Assembly: GCA_034440235.1 (NCBI GenBank)
Contig: JAWXBR010000009.1
Span: 62,001-126,000, forward strand
Reading direction: 5' to 3'
Length of the DNA stretch: 64,000 bases
DNA from: JAWXBR01 sp034440235
GTDB taxonomy: Bacteria > Bacteroidota > Ignavibacteria > Kapaibacteriales > Kapaibacteriaceae
Shown one piece after another: positions 9,041-17,586 of the stretch. Within the stretch, counting starts at the first letter, position 1. Each line of letters starts with the position of its first letter. The translations under genes and the position numbers were made by a program. Below the pieces are notes generated by a model that had not been told where the DNA came from, did no database searches, and worked only from the letters and a program-made list of their open reading frames with translations.

Positions 9041-9784
9041 TTATTGAATTTCTTTTTCGAGTTCATCGATACGTGCACGCAAACGTCCGTCGCGCACAAT
9101 ACGTCTGTACATCGCAACCGTGGCACGTGCATCATCGCCCTTCTTCTGCTTCACGAGTATTTCGAGCTTACCAACAAATGCATCTTCGAGCCACTTCGAA
9201 TCTGGGTAGTCTTCGATTACCGCATCAAAGTAGATCAGTGCCGCCCGATTCGTGCTCATGTTGATGTATTGCTGTGCATTCAACAAATGCTTCTCAGCAA
9301 GGCGATCACGTAATTCCGTAATCCTTTCAGCAGATCTTAATGCCAACGAATCGGTCGGGTAGATCCCCTGAAAATCTGCGAATGCTGCTATTGCTTTACG
9401 TGTGTACTCTGGGTCGCGATCGGCGGATAGCGTCAGCTCGTAATAACTTAGGGCACTCTTAAACAACGCCTCTTTTGCAAACTCACTACTAGGAAACGTT
9501 CTGCGCACCAGGTTGTAGTTGAATGCCGCGAGAATGTATTCGCCCTTGGCATAGTTAATCTCCGCGAGGTAATACTGGGCATCGTCCGCATACGCACTCG
9601 ATGGGTATTGCAGCTTAATAATGTCGAACAACGCTTGTGCCTCGAGCCAGTCTTCGTCCTTTAACTCAGCCATGGCTTCAGCATACGTCTCTTCTACAGA
9701 ACGCTGCTTCGCAGCCTGCTCTGAACTAGAGCAAGCCATTAGAAACACAACACTTAACAAGACGGCAAGGATACGTATTGGCAT
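9041..9784 (-). CDS. bamD: Outer membrane assembly lipoprotein BamD
   Basis: A lipoprotein of 247 residues with lipobox LMAC and Cys18, followed by about five TPR-like helical pairs (SVEETYAEAMAELKDEDWLEAQ, then YPSSAYADDAQYYLAE). The motif LARDPEYT-like ADRDPEYTRKAIAAFADFQ is typical of BamD, the BamA partner for outer-membrane barrel insertion. A longer reading from 9844 adds 20 residues without support. A TAnnTTTG box (TATCTTTG) is 7 nt upstream of the chosen ATG, which supports this start. Confidence 0.92.
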   Translation of the reverse strand: MPIRILAVLLSVVFLMACSSSEQAAKQRSVEETYAEAMAELKDEDWLEAQALFDIIKLQYPSSAYADDAQYYLAEINYAKGEYILAAFNYNLVRRTFPSSEFAKEALFKSALSYYELTLSADRDPEYTRKAIAAFADFQGIYPTDSLALRSAERITELRDRLAEKHLLNAQQYINMSTNRAALIYFDAVIEDYPDSKWLEDAFVGKLEILVKQKKGDDARATVAMYRRIVRDGRLRARIDELEKEIQ

Positions 9785-9791
9785 AGACAGG

Positions 9792-9799
9792 CAAAGATA
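9792..9799 (-). promoter_or_regulatory. Candidate -7 box of the bamD promoter
   Basis: The minus strand reads TATCTTTG, matching TAnnTTTG, 7 nt before the bamD ATG at 9784. The transcript would have almost no leader. The rest of the 9800-9986 divergent gap shows no gene. Confidence 0.5.
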
Positions 9800-9986
9800 A
9801 CGGCTGGGCGTCTCCCGCATTGCCTTCGCACAAAGGCAAAACACAACTACTAGCTGTTAAGCGGTTGCCGCGACGGTCTTGGTTCCTCGCACTGTAACCA
9901 ACTTTCCTGACGATTGCTCGCTCTCCGCTGAGTGATTCCGCTAAGCACACGAACCATCTGCAATCTCTTCTGCATGGGAGTCGACA

Positions 9987-11309
9987 ATGAAATTGGTTAT
10001 CCTGTCAATTCTAATACTAACAGGTTCAACTGCGAATGTGGCAGTATGTCAAACCCGTCCGTCGCCTTCCGACCATATCCTTAGCGTTCTCATATACAAA
10101 CCGGATAGTGTTGACATGGGCGGACTCGTCGGTAAACGCCCAAGGCTACATTCCTACCTTTGGGCGATTCAAGACACACTGTACAGCATCACCAACCACC
10201 AGGAAGTGATCGTCTCTCGCTCCGTTGATGCCGGCGCCACATGGTCAACTCTGTACATATCAGCAGTAGGAGACTCTAACAACATCGCTAGCATGTCGAG
10301 CAGTGACTGGTCGCCGAACGGTCAATACATTGCACTAGCCTTTAACAACGGCCGCATATTATTCTCTGCCAATAAAGGGGTTTCATTTTCGGAGATCAAG
10401 TCTCCAACAATAAATAACATAAGGTCTGTCACGGTCAACAATTCCGGAAGGATTACATTGGGTAGGGTTCTTGCGTCCACCCTTGTATCTTCAGAAGATT
10501 CGGGTGAAACATGGCTTTCGGAAGGCTTGGAACGGTACGCACCACCTTATCCGGTTTCATTCCGATACCTTAATTATCATGATGATGGAAAGCTCTATTT
10601 CTCTTTTATCGCCAACACGTTGAATCGATTGCTCGTTCGTGACATACATGGACAATGGGAGGATGTAAACATTCCGTTCATGGTTGTCACTCTTGAAACC
10701 AATGCAGACGGCACACTCTTAGCGTCAGCCTCTCGAAGAATCGGTGCAGATTACGCAGTCTATACTGAGATGTGGAAGCAATCCGGTGGCTACGGTGATT
10801 GGGATACTGTGTTTTCGTTTACAGATACGGACATCGGAAACAGGGGCCTGCCAAGTCAGATAACCGATATCAAAAGATCACCATACGGAAACGTGGTCGC
10901 CGCTGTTGGGACTGCAGCTATTTTCTTAAACTTCGATAGCGCTAGTTGGACTCTGGAGGTAAAGTCTGCAGAAATCTATTTGAATAAGCCCAATGATGTG
11001 AGTGGTAGTAATTTGACTTGGACGTCACCTACGCGCCTACATGGGTCTGCTCTCGGCAGGCTGTTTACGGCTGAACTTCAACAAGCAGTGTCGGTCAGCG
11101 ATTCTGAGCATTTGGAAGACAGAAGCGTTTCAACCGTCGACGAGTCTACAATGTGTAGTACGGTGTACTCTATCGAGGGCAGGCTACTGTATGAAGGCAC
11201 ACAACATGAAGTGCGAACCTACATAGGCATGCGCCAAGGGTGCTTTGCCGTCACCTCGACACACAGTAACAATGCAAGGATGAGTAAGAGCGAACTATTG
11301 TGTCATTGA
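9987..11309 (+). CDS. Secreted BNR/Asp-box propeller-like protein with degenerate T9SS-like tail
   Basis: Signal peptide MKLVILSILILTGSTANVAV, then about 350 residues with Asp-box motifs (SRSVDAGATWSTL, SSEDSGETWLSEG) as in sialidase-like propellers. No catalytic sialidase residues are identified. The last 60 residues (TVYSIEGRLLYEG, GMRQGCFAVTSTHSNN) resemble a Por-type sorting tail but end in SELLCH instead of the usual basic strand. Export by T9SS is therefore inferred. It lies just outside the era-repeat island, its stop 13 bp before the left repeat. Confidence 0.65.
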   Translation: MKLVILSILILTGSTANVAVCQTRPSPSDHILSVLIYKPDSVDMGGLVGKRPRLHSYLWAIQDTLYSITNHQEVIVSRSVDAGATWSTLYISAVGDSNNIASMSSSDWSPNGQYIALAFNNGRILFSANKGVSFSEIKSPTINNIRSVTVNNSGRITLGRVLASTLVSSEDSGETWLSEGLERYAPPYPVSFRYLNYHDDGKLYFSFIANTLNRLLVRDIHGQWEDVNIPFMVVTLETNADGTLLASASRRIGADYAVYTEMWKQSGGYGDWDTVFSFTDTDIGNRGLPSQITDIKRSPYGNVVAAVGTAAIFLNFDSASWTLEVKSAEIYLNKPNDVSGSNLTWTSPTRLHGSALGRLFTAELQQAVSVSDSEHLEDRSVSTVDESTMCSTVYSIEGRLLYEGTQHEVRTYIGMRQGCFAVTSTHSNNARMSKSELLCH

Positions 11310-11322
11310 CGGCAGCTCTCTC

Positions 11323-11356
11323 AATATCCAAGTCCTGTTAGCTGGGCTTTGTCGTT
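11323..11356. repeat. Left 34-bp direct repeat: copy of the era 3' end
   Basis: Perfect 34-bp copy of 16315-16348. Read on the minus strand it encodes the Era C-terminus NDKAQLTGLGY and runs into an in-frame TGA. It lies in a non-coding gap and touches the stop codon of the 11356-13740 gene by one base. Read by eye as a duplicated insertion target or att-like site. Confidence 0.9.
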
Positions 11357-13740
11357 CACTTCTTTATCATCACTTTTCTAGTCAGTGAGTCACGTCCCGC
11401 AGCCATATGCACGAGGTAGACTCCGTCTGCAAGTGTTGCACCGTCGACGTCGAAGGTAATCGATCCTGAGCGCAACGCGGACTTCACTCCCTCGGTGAAG
11501 TCGAATACAACATCTCCGGTCGTGGAGTACATCTTCGCCGAGGTGATACCTTCGAGGTTGTCGTTGAGGTGTGAGAAGGCGACGGAAAGAAGGTCGCTCG
11601 AAGGCACCGGACTCACTACGATCCACGGGATAAAGCTTCGTCCTCTGGGCTCATCGTTCTCAACGCCAGTTGAGGACGAACCTTTAATAAACACTCCCCT
11701 GTCTGTCGTAAGAATGGGGCCCGCTGGACCGTTACTGAACCATGCAAGTGTACCATCCACGGGTCCGATATACATCTTGAACGATTCGCCCAAATCTGTA
11801 GAGTACATCACACGACCACTCGCACGAATCTCAAACACAAACATAGTGTCTTTAAACACCGCAAGTCGACTATCAGACGTAAGGTTGATAGTCTTACCTC
11901 CGCTACAGACCCTCCACTGTAGACCATCATCTATCGAGGAATAGAGGTTGACCGTTTCCGAGGGAACGAGATCGCCATCGAAACTTACCATTCGTGCTGC
12001 AAGGGCATACGTCGCAGTCTCCGCAGCCGCTAAGTCCCAGATATGCACTCCTTGCAAAGGTGTTCCTGCTACCGGAGCTAGCCAAGACTCGCCGTTGTCA
12101 AGTGAGCGGTATAAACCCGACCCTTCAAAATTTAAATCCAGGGTATCGCTGACTACGCTACCATTTCGAATGCCAGTTAGTAATACACTTGAAGGAGTCT
12201 CCACTATTGCTGACCCCCTGATCGAACCGCCAAATCGAACAAGTCTGTCTGACCATCCATTCGTAATTGCCCTCCACGTGCGGCAAGTATCGTCCGATAC
12301 ATAGATCGCAGGTATGACAGAATCACTTTTTCCGACGTAATAAACATTCGCAATGTATCGACCGCTCCGTGACCGCATGATTGACTGAAATAAGGAATAA
12401 GTTTTTCCAAGCTGCTTGGATATACTACGATGCAGATCAACAACATTTCCTGTCTCAAAGTCGAGCCGATATGCATCGTACACAGTGCAAATATTTACTC
12501 CCATTGTATCGATCGACAATCCATATAATCGATCGGCTACTTTTTCAAACATATGTGATGCTTGCGACAGGCTACACCCCTCTGTTCGAGAGATCGCAGT
12601 TTGTGACAACGTAATGATGTGGTCGACAGCGGGTTGTATTCCTGCCAATAGCCTGTCTGTTTCGGTGAGATCTCTTGTGATCGGTCCAAGTACGACCGTC
12701 GTATCGTTTCTAAAACCGATGCGGATTGGTAATACAACGCACAATTCTCCATCGATTCTCGTGATTGAGCGCACGGCTTGGGGAACAGTAATCGAATCGA
12801 TGAGGACAAGCCTGGAGTCTAGGGTCAGTATACTATAATCGAGTATCGTTTTATCGGACTTCATTCTTCTTATAGCAACAATAATATTATCACCATCCTT
12901 ATAAACAGAGGTCAATTCCACATTCTCAGCAAGTACGTAGCTAGTATTCGTTCCGTTGTCGAAGTTTAAGCGCGTAACCCGACGAAGCGAATAGTATAGA
13001 ACGGTGGAATCATCACCATAGATAAGTTTCTCAGTGACTAGACTAAATTCCGTTCTTCGCCATGTGTGTCCGCCATCCGAGGTTACCATGAGTCCGGAAT
13101 GGTGCTTACTGTCCCACGAGTAGTCCACCTGGTAGAAGCCTAACTGCCCAGCGTTATAACACGAAGTGACGGGCAGAGGCCTCGCAAGCGTATCTCCGTG
13201 AGGTTCCGTTAACCGCTCCCAACTATCGCCGTTGTCGTAACTGATGGCTATGCCGCGAGGACCTGTACTGGCGCCTACATTCGTTGTTGTGACTAAAATG
13301 ACGCCATTGTCAAAAACAGCGATACCGGAATACATTGCCTGGCCTGTAGGAATCGAAGTAGAGTTCCAGTCTTTGCCGGAGTTATCACTGTACACGAGTT
13401 GCCCGGGTTGCGACATATAAGCGAATAGGCGTCCATTCAGTCCCGCACGAGCTGCAAGTGTATACTTCGCTCTGTTTGCATTAGGTAGCGTTCCCGAAAA
13501 ACTATCGTCGTATCTCGTCATTATGTGGGTAGTCCTGTCGTAGGTATAGAGTCCACGGTCTGTTGAAACAACGAACTGACCGTCGATCTGTGTAACTGCA
13601 AAAACATTTACTGTCGCAGGATACGTTCCACACGCCTTCCACGATTCATCTTGGGCAGTTAGGCGTAGACCAAAACCACTTCCAGCAAATAGAACTTGCA
13701 TGAGAAGAATAGTCCGTATAGTAAAAGAGTCTATGTTCAT
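11356..13740 (-). CDS. Secreted BNR-repeat protein with T9SS type-A sorting tail
   Basis: A 794-residue protein with an N-terminal export signal (TILLMQVLFAGSGFGL). At least seven Asp-box-like repeats are present (YSDNSGKDWNS, SYDNGDSWERL, TSDGGHTWRRTE, RSLDNGESWLAP, SSIDDGLQW, YSTDLGESFKM), so probably two beta-propellers. The last 85 residues form a classic Por secretion tail: VVSPVPSSDLLSVAF, KMYSTTGDVVFDF, LADGVYLVHM and basic end LTRKVMIKK. The family is exported by T9SS to the cell surface or medium. Its function is unknown. It is the outermost gene of the era-repeat island. Confidence 0.85.
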   Translation of the reverse strand: MNIDSFTIRTILLMQVLFAGSGFGLRLTAQDESWKACGTYPATVNVFAVTQIDGQFVVSTDRGLYTYDRTTHIMTRYDDSFSGTLPNANRAKYTLAARAGLNGRLFAYMSQPGQLVYSDNSGKDWNSTSIPTGQAMYSGIAVFDNGVILVTTTNVGASTGPRGIAISYDNGDSWERLTEPHGDTLARPLPVTSCYNAGQLGFYQVDYSWDSKHHSGLMVTSDGGHTWRRTEFSLVTEKLIYGDDSTVLYYSLRRVTRLNFDNGTNTSYVLAENVELTSVYKDGDNIIVAIRRMKSDKTILDYSILTLDSRLVLIDSITVPQAVRSITRIDGELCVVLPIRIGFRNDTTVVLGPITRDLTETDRLLAGIQPAVDHIITLSQTAISRTEGCSLSQASHMFEKVADRLYGLSIDTMGVNICTVYDAYRLDFETGNVVDLHRSISKQLGKTYSLFQSIMRSRSGRYIANVYYVGKSDSVIPAIYVSDDTCRTWRAITNGWSDRLVRFGGSIRGSAIVETPSSVLLTGIRNGSVVSDTLDLNFEGSGLYRSLDNGESWLAPVAGTPLQGVHIWDLAAAETATYALAARMVSFDGDLVPSETVNLYSSIDDGLQWRVCSGGKTINLTSDSRLAVFKDTMFVFEIRASGRVMYSTDLGESFKMYIGPVDGTLAWFSNGPAGPILTTDRGVFIKGSSSTGVENDEPRGRSFIPWIVVSPVPSSDLLSVAFSHLNDNLEGITSAKMYSTTGDVVFDFTEGVKSALRSGSITFDVDGATLADGVYLVHMAAGRDSLTRKVMIKK

Positions 13741-13776
13741 CGACTACTCCACGCAATAGTGTACATTCCAAAATAC

Positions 13777-13813
13777 AACCGTTGCTCTGTTTTTAGATAG
13801 CAAAGCAACGGTT
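13777..13813 (-). terminator. Hairpin downstream of the Cys-rich gene
   Basis: AACCGTTGCT (13777-13786) and AGCAACGGTT (13804-13813) form a perfect 10-bp inverted repeat with a 17-nt loop. It lies 40 bp past the stop of the minus-strand Cys-rich gene and just upstream of the BNR gene. It could end transcription between them; there is no strong U-run. Confidence 0.4.
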
Positions 13814-13823
13814 TTCGTAATAC

Positions 13824-13851
13824 CTACTTCCTACTTCCTACTTCCTACTTC
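13824..13851. repeat. 7-bp tandem repeat, four copies
   Basis: CTACTTC occurs four times without interruption, immediately 3' of the Cys-rich gene stop (13855-13857). The array is a candidate slippage site. Confidence 0.9.
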
Positions 13852-13854
13852 CAG

Positions 13855-14403
13855 TTAAGGGCATGTGCCAGTCGTACATCCTCCACTACAGGGTCCCGCT
13901 CCAACCGTAGCGGTACTGAGATAATTCACCACCCATGATGAAGTTGCGTTGTCAAAACATGCCGTGTACGTTTTTGTGCATTTGTACCCGGTATTGCCAT
14001 TACATACTGTCACGCACCCACTCCCATCAGTTGTTGTACACATGGGCCGAGAGAACGTCCATTTATGAATCGCCGGGCAAAGAGGCGGAGCAGAATTATC
14101 TAGTCCTAATGGATTTGCATTGCTAGCAAAGTAGGCTAAGATCACATCAAAGGCTGCAGATTCAGAAATACCAGGACACGGATTGCACACTTTCGATATC
14201 TGAATATTGCAGTGGTTGTCGTCGGTATTGTCTTTGTAACAATACCAAACCTGAGAAACAACAACCGATCCACCGGGGCAGGTTATAGGCACATTGATTG
14301 GCCCAACGGCCGTCCAGCCCGCAGGACATTGGGCTGCTGCAGTGGAAAATGCGAGTGCAAATGTTGCGAACGCAACCGATAGAAAGACTCTACATCGTGA
14401 CAT
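13855..14403 (-). CDS. Small Cys-rich exported protein, function unknown
   Basis: Chosen ATG at 14403 gives a canonical signal peptide (MSRCRVFLSVAFATFALAFS, cleavage near TAAAQ). The mature part is about 155 residues with about 15 cysteines, many paired with Pro or Gly (CPGG, CNPCPG, CSGGC, CTTGTCP), suggesting a disulfide-rich extracellular protein. No family is recognised, and no T9SS tail or lipobox is seen. An upstream start at 14505 would add an unlikely 34 residues. It lies in the era-repeat island. Confidence 0.6.
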   Translation of the reverse strand: MSRCRVFLSVAFATFALAFSTAAAQCPAGWTAVGPINVPITCPGGSVVVSQVWYCYKDNTDDNHCNIQISKVCNPCPGISESAAFDVILAYFASNANPLGLDNSAPPLCPAIHKWTFSRPMCTTTDGSGCVTVCNGNTGYKCTKTYTACFDNATSSWVVNYLSTATVGAGPCSGGCTTGTCP

Positions 14404-14516
14404 GGAAAACCTCGATAGAATATTGATAAAATGAAGTGCTGGTTGATTCCAGCGGTTTCGCATTACATAATTGGATGGTATTAACATGGGATCAAACTTC
14501 GCCATGGCGATTATGG

Positions 14517-14720
14517 CTACTTGAACGGATCGATGACCTCAATCGTAGTCGCGGCGGCGCCGTACTGCTGCACGATATAATCTTGCAGAGGTGGTGTCGT
14601 GTAAACGCTATTGATGAACGCCTGATGCTGATTGGCGTAAGTATTTACCTGCGGAAGTTGGTACGAGTTGGGAGCTGAAATACATCCCAAGTACAAGAGT
14701 ATCGACAGTAGCAATTGCAT
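14517..14720 (-). CDS. Small exported protein or lipoprotein, unknown
   Basis: From ATG 14720 the product is 67 residues: hydrophobic start MQLLLSILLYLGCIS with Cys13, then a Gln/Tyr/Asn-rich stretch ending VIDPFK. LYLGC is only a weak lipobox. The frame extends to 14768, but the shorter form gives a clean signal. It is about 110 bp upstream of the Cys-rich gene on the same strand and could be expressed with it. Coding status rests on the signal sequence alone. Confidence 0.4.
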   Translation of the reverse strand: MQLLLSILLYLGCISAPNSYQLPQVNTYANQHQAFINSVYTTPPLQDYIVQQYGAAATTIEVIDPFK

Positions 14721-14846
14721 AACACGACCTCTGATGATTTGCGGGAAAACCTTCGCGCACAAATTCATTCACTATGACAGCACATGTCTTACCAGCAGGC
14801 CATATTTTGCTCTCCTGTGATTTGGCTAAAATTTGGGTAAATCAAT

Positions 14847-16277
14847 ATGCTACTAGAAATCAGGGAGTATCTCGATAGCATTGAAATGCTAGCTGGCAAG
14901 CGGTGGAAAGCGATCCAGCCGGCCAAATCAATGCTCGATAAGAAAGATCGACGAGTAGTACATCTCGTCCAGCATGATCCCGTGAAAACGGATTTAGAAC
15001 TGGTGAAGAAACTCGACCGAACTGCCGATTCTGTTGACAAAAATTTCAGGCGTTATCTCCGCCACCTTACGCTTCGCCTGACGCAGATTATTCAGTGCTG
15101 TCCGATCTCGTCGGCTATGGATACAAGGCGCAGTAGAACTGTGCGCTGCATTAGGCATTTGTCCGCTGCAGAAGCGCTGCTTCGAACGGAAGGATTTTCA
15201 TCCACGCGACATCAATTCTTCGAAGCATTATCACTAATGAATGTACCTGAACTAGTGTGGCATAAACCAAAGGTCCATTACACGATTGCGTACTACGATT
15301 CCGCGAGCAAGAATAGAGCGGCTGCTATCGCGAGACTTGATGAATATGCGGAAGCATGTGATGAGGTACTGCTTGTAAATGAACTGTTAGGAATGTGGAT
15401 GCAGGTGTCGCTTCCAACTCGATATAAGTCTGACCTTGTGTACCAAAATAGAATGGTTGCAAAAGGGGCCGCGATTCTTCGGTCTATATCGAGGAAAAGA
15501 ATAAGTCCGGTGGTGTGTATCGCGGCTGCGCGTCTCGCCACATCAATCTCTATTGCAACTACAAACGAAAAAGTCGGCATCCGCTGGTTGGATAGGCTAC
15601 GGCGGGCACTCGAACGATCAGAGCTTTTCGGTGGGTCGGCTGCTAGTGAATATCACACACAAAGAGCCCTGGTATTTAGAGCATCAAGAGACTATTCCAA
15701 TGGCGTTGCGGATGCAAAAAAGGCTATCGAGCAGACGACACCCGAATCGTCCGATTGGTTTTCAAATATGAATACACTTCTATTTCTGCAGCTGAATAAT
15801 GGTGAATATGAGGAGGCGCTAAAGAATGCAAATCACATCGTTACCAGAAAGCATTTTGACAAACAATCAAAGCAGCGCGTTAAGCTGGCTGTTTTGTACT
15901 CGATGTATGCAGGGGTACTGAACGGACAAAGTTTGAATGAGGAATCGTTTGGGAAGATCAAAGACAAGGTCGCCGACGCTGCGGCGCTTAGAATGCTTTC
16001 GTCAGCCAACAGAAAGGAACCAAATGATTCCGATGATGCTTTACTATCCCTTCGAAGACTTGTAGATCGCAGCAGGCCACTCAGAAGCGACCGTGGTCTT
16101 TGGCTGTTGTCGAGACTAGCATTTCTTTATGCAAAGCAAGGGCAGAATATTCGGTTGTGTCGCAAGGCGCAACTCTTTCAGAAGTATGAAGCTGAGTTAC
16201 GGGCCCTGAAATATGAGCTAGACAACACAGTTATATGTCCTGTGAAGATATGGGAAGCTTTGACGAGAAAGAGGTAG
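14847..16277 (+). CDS. Helical-repeat protein of unknown function (476 aa)
   Basis: Cytosolic-looking protein without signal or membrane segments, rich in Ala/Leu/Arg helices. The middle and C-terminal parts look TPR-like (ALVFRASRDYSNGVADAKKA, MNTLLFLQLNNGEYEEALKN, LWLLSRLAFLYAKQGQNIRL). The N-terminal 100 residues are very basic. No nuclease, recombinase or helix-turn-helix motif is seen. It is the only plus-strand gene in the island, and its end is 37 bp from the right era repeat, so it may relate to the island itself (speculative). Confidence 0.6.
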   Translation: MLLEIREYLDSIEMLAGKRWKAIQPAKSMLDKKDRRVVHLVQHDPVKTDLELVKKLDRTADSVDKNFRRYLRHLTLRLTQIIQCCPISSAMDTRRSRTVRCIRHLSAAEALLRTEGFSSTRHQFFEALSLMNVPELVWHKPKVHYTIAYYDSASKNRAAAIARLDEYAEACDEVLLVNELLGMWMQVSLPTRYKSDLVYQNRMVAKGAAILRSISRKRISPVVCIAAARLATSISIATTNEKVGIRWLDRLRRALERSELFGGSAASEYHTQRALVFRASRDYSNGVADAKKAIEQTTPESSDWFSNMNTLLFLQLNNGEYEEALKNANHIVTRKHFDKQSKQRVKLAVLYSMYAGVLNGQSLNEESFGKIKDKVADAAALRMLSSANRKEPNDSDDALLSLRRLVDRSRPLRSDRGLWLLSRLAFLYAKQGQNIRLCRKAQLFQKYEAELRALKYELDNTVICPVKIWEALTRKR

Positions 16278-16298
16278 GCCGTACGGGCACAGCATGTT

Positions 16299-16310
16299 CG
16301 GAGATCTCCG
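16299..16310. repeat. 12-bp perfect palindrome beside the right island repeat
   Basis: CGGAGATCTCCG lies 4 bp from the 34-bp repeat at the end of era. It could be a protein-binding site or a short hairpin. No matching palindrome is seen at the left repeat. Confidence 0.5.
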
Positions 16311-16312
16311 TT

Positions 16313-17275
16313 CTAATATCCAAGTCCTGTTAGCTGGGCTTTGTCGTTGCGCCAGTCTTGGCGGACCTTGACGTAGAGCTCGAGGAAGACGGGGTGTTGG
16401 AGGTGTTTTTCGATGGCGGCGCGAGAGAATTCGCCGACCATTTTGAGGGCTTCGCCTTGGGCACCGATGAGGATGCCCTTTTGTGTTTCGCGCTCGACGA
16501 TGATGTCGGCGGCGATGTACCATTTGCCGTTTTCGCGTTCTTCGAATTCGACGATGGTGACGTCGGTGGAGTAGGGGACTTCTTCGCGGTATTGGAAATA
16601 GATGGCTTCGCGAATGAGTTCGGCAACGAAGAAACGTTCGGGGAGGGTGCTGAGCTGGTCTTTGTCGTAGAGGAACGGACCCTTCGGAACGAGCCCCTTA
16701 AGGATGTCTACAAGAGCATCGACTTCTTTGTTTTCTAATGCCGAAACAGCAACTGCACGTTTGTAGAAACCGCTGAGGCGTGCCTCTTCCATAAGAAAGA
16801 GTGCTTCGGTTTTTAGATGCAATGCATCCATCTTGTTAAGCACAAGTACGGCGGGCTTGTCTCTATACTTTGTTAGTATCGGCGTTGTGAAGGTATCGAG
16901 AATGGTTTTGTCGTCGAATGCTTTTACAACGTCGACAACTACACATAACACATCTGCTTCGTTGAGCGAATCGTCTACATAACCCATCATCGAATGCTGC
17001 ATCTTGTACTTGGGCTTGATGAGTCCGGGCGTGTCGATAAAGATGAGCTGCGCATTCTCGTCCGTCGCAATGCCCAGCACACGCTTGCGCGTTGTCTGTG
17101 CCTTGGGTGTTACGATAGAGAGGTGTGCGTCGAGGATTGCATTCAGCAATGTCGACTTGCCGACGTTCGGACGTCCCACGATTGCAACGGTACCGCAACG
17201 GGTTGCGACTTCGGTCGCAGTGCCTTCGTTCGCGGTGCCTTCGCTCGGTGTGCCAGATGCTGTTGCTTCACTCAT
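16313..17275 (-). CDS. era: GTPase Era, 16S rRNA maturation factor
   Basis: A 320-residue TrmE-Era-EngA GTPase needed for 30S assembly. G1 GRPNVGKS is at 34-41, G3 DTPG, G4 NKMD, and a C-terminal KH domain has IGAQGEALK and LELYVKVRQDWR. The last residues NDKAQLTGLGY coincide with the 34-bp repeat. An N-terminal extension of about 28 residues is low complexity (SEGTANEGTATE) and looks like a small in-frame duplication. The start overlaps the upstream 104-aa gene by 4 nt. Confidence 0.96.
   Translation of the reverse strand: MSEATASGTPSEGTANEGTATEVATRCGTVAIVGRPNVGKSTLLNAILDAHLSIVTPKAQTTRKRVLGIATDENAQLIFIDTPGLIKPKYKMQHSMMGYVDDSLNEADVLCVVVDVVKAFDDKTILDTFTTPILTKYRDKPAVLVLNKMDALHLKTEALFLMEEARLSGFYKRAVAVSALENKEVDALVDILKGLVPKGPFLYDKDQLSTLPERFFVAELIREAIYFQYREEVPYSTDVTIVEFEERENGKWYIAADIIVERETQKGILIGAQGEALKMVGEFSRAAIEKHLQHPVFLELYVKVRQDWRNDKAQLTGLGY
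16315..16348. repeat. era: Right 34-bp direct repeat within the era 3' end
   Basis: The authentic last 11 codons and start of the stop codon of era, identical over 34 bp to 11323-11356. It marks the right border of the candidate island. Confidence 0.9.
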
Positions 17276-17586
17276 GGCGTTGGTGCACTATCGGCATGTG
17301 GTTCAAACGTTACTTCTGGATGTGCATCGGTCCAGATGCGTTCGCGGTCAAGAATTTCTCGCAGTGCTGGCTTTAGAAACGCATCGTCACCGAGGTCCAT
17401 GCGCACGAGTGCACGTGCAAGTATTACAACGGCTGCTTCGAGTGGCATCGATTTATTGATGAGAATGATGCGCTGATCGTGCAGCACGCAGCCCCCTCCA
17501 CGAAAGGTGCCTGTTTCGCGGCGCACCGAGTATCCGAGGCGCTTGCTTAATTCTGTTAATTCGTCGAGGAGTTTATCTGCTTTCAT
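17272..17586 (-). CDS. Conserved small protein of unknown function (104 aa)
   Basis: A 104-residue soluble protein with a predicted alpha/beta pattern: LLDELTELSKRLGYSVRRE, a Gly-rich GTFRGGGCVLHDQRIILINK, then a helix LEAAVVILARALVRMD. No domain name can be given. It overlaps the era start by 4 nt and the preceding membrane-protein gene by 14 nt. Tight coupling with era suggests a housekeeping role. Confidence 0.75.
   Translation of the reverse strand: MKADKLLDELTELSKRLGYSVRRETGTFRGGGCVLHDQRIILINKSMPLEAAVVILARALVRMDLGDDAFLKPALREILDRERIWTDAHPEVTFEPHADSAPTP

Larger units (their letters stand above)
11323..16314. mobile_element. Candidate 4,992-bp island inserted at the era 3' end
   Basis: The segment is bounded by identical 34-bp direct repeats, one being the authentic end of era. 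It holds a T9SS-tailed BNR protein, a Cys-rich exported protein, a 67-residue exported peptide and a 476-residue helical protein. No integrase, transposase or inverted ends are visible, so movement would need factors elsewhere or homologous recombination. A 12-bp palindrome CGGAGATCTCCG (16299-16310) sits just inside the right repeat. Confidence 0.55.

Noticed and set aside
9845..9986. Possible tRNA or small RNA in the bamD divergent gap
   Set aside because: No cloverleaf, T-loop GGTTCRA pattern or strong hairpin was found; the same holds for all other gaps in the window.
11323..16314. Integrase or transposase in the era-end island
   Set aside because: None of the four candidate genes shows tyrosine/serine recombinase, DDE or HUH motifs, so autonomous mobility is not claimed.
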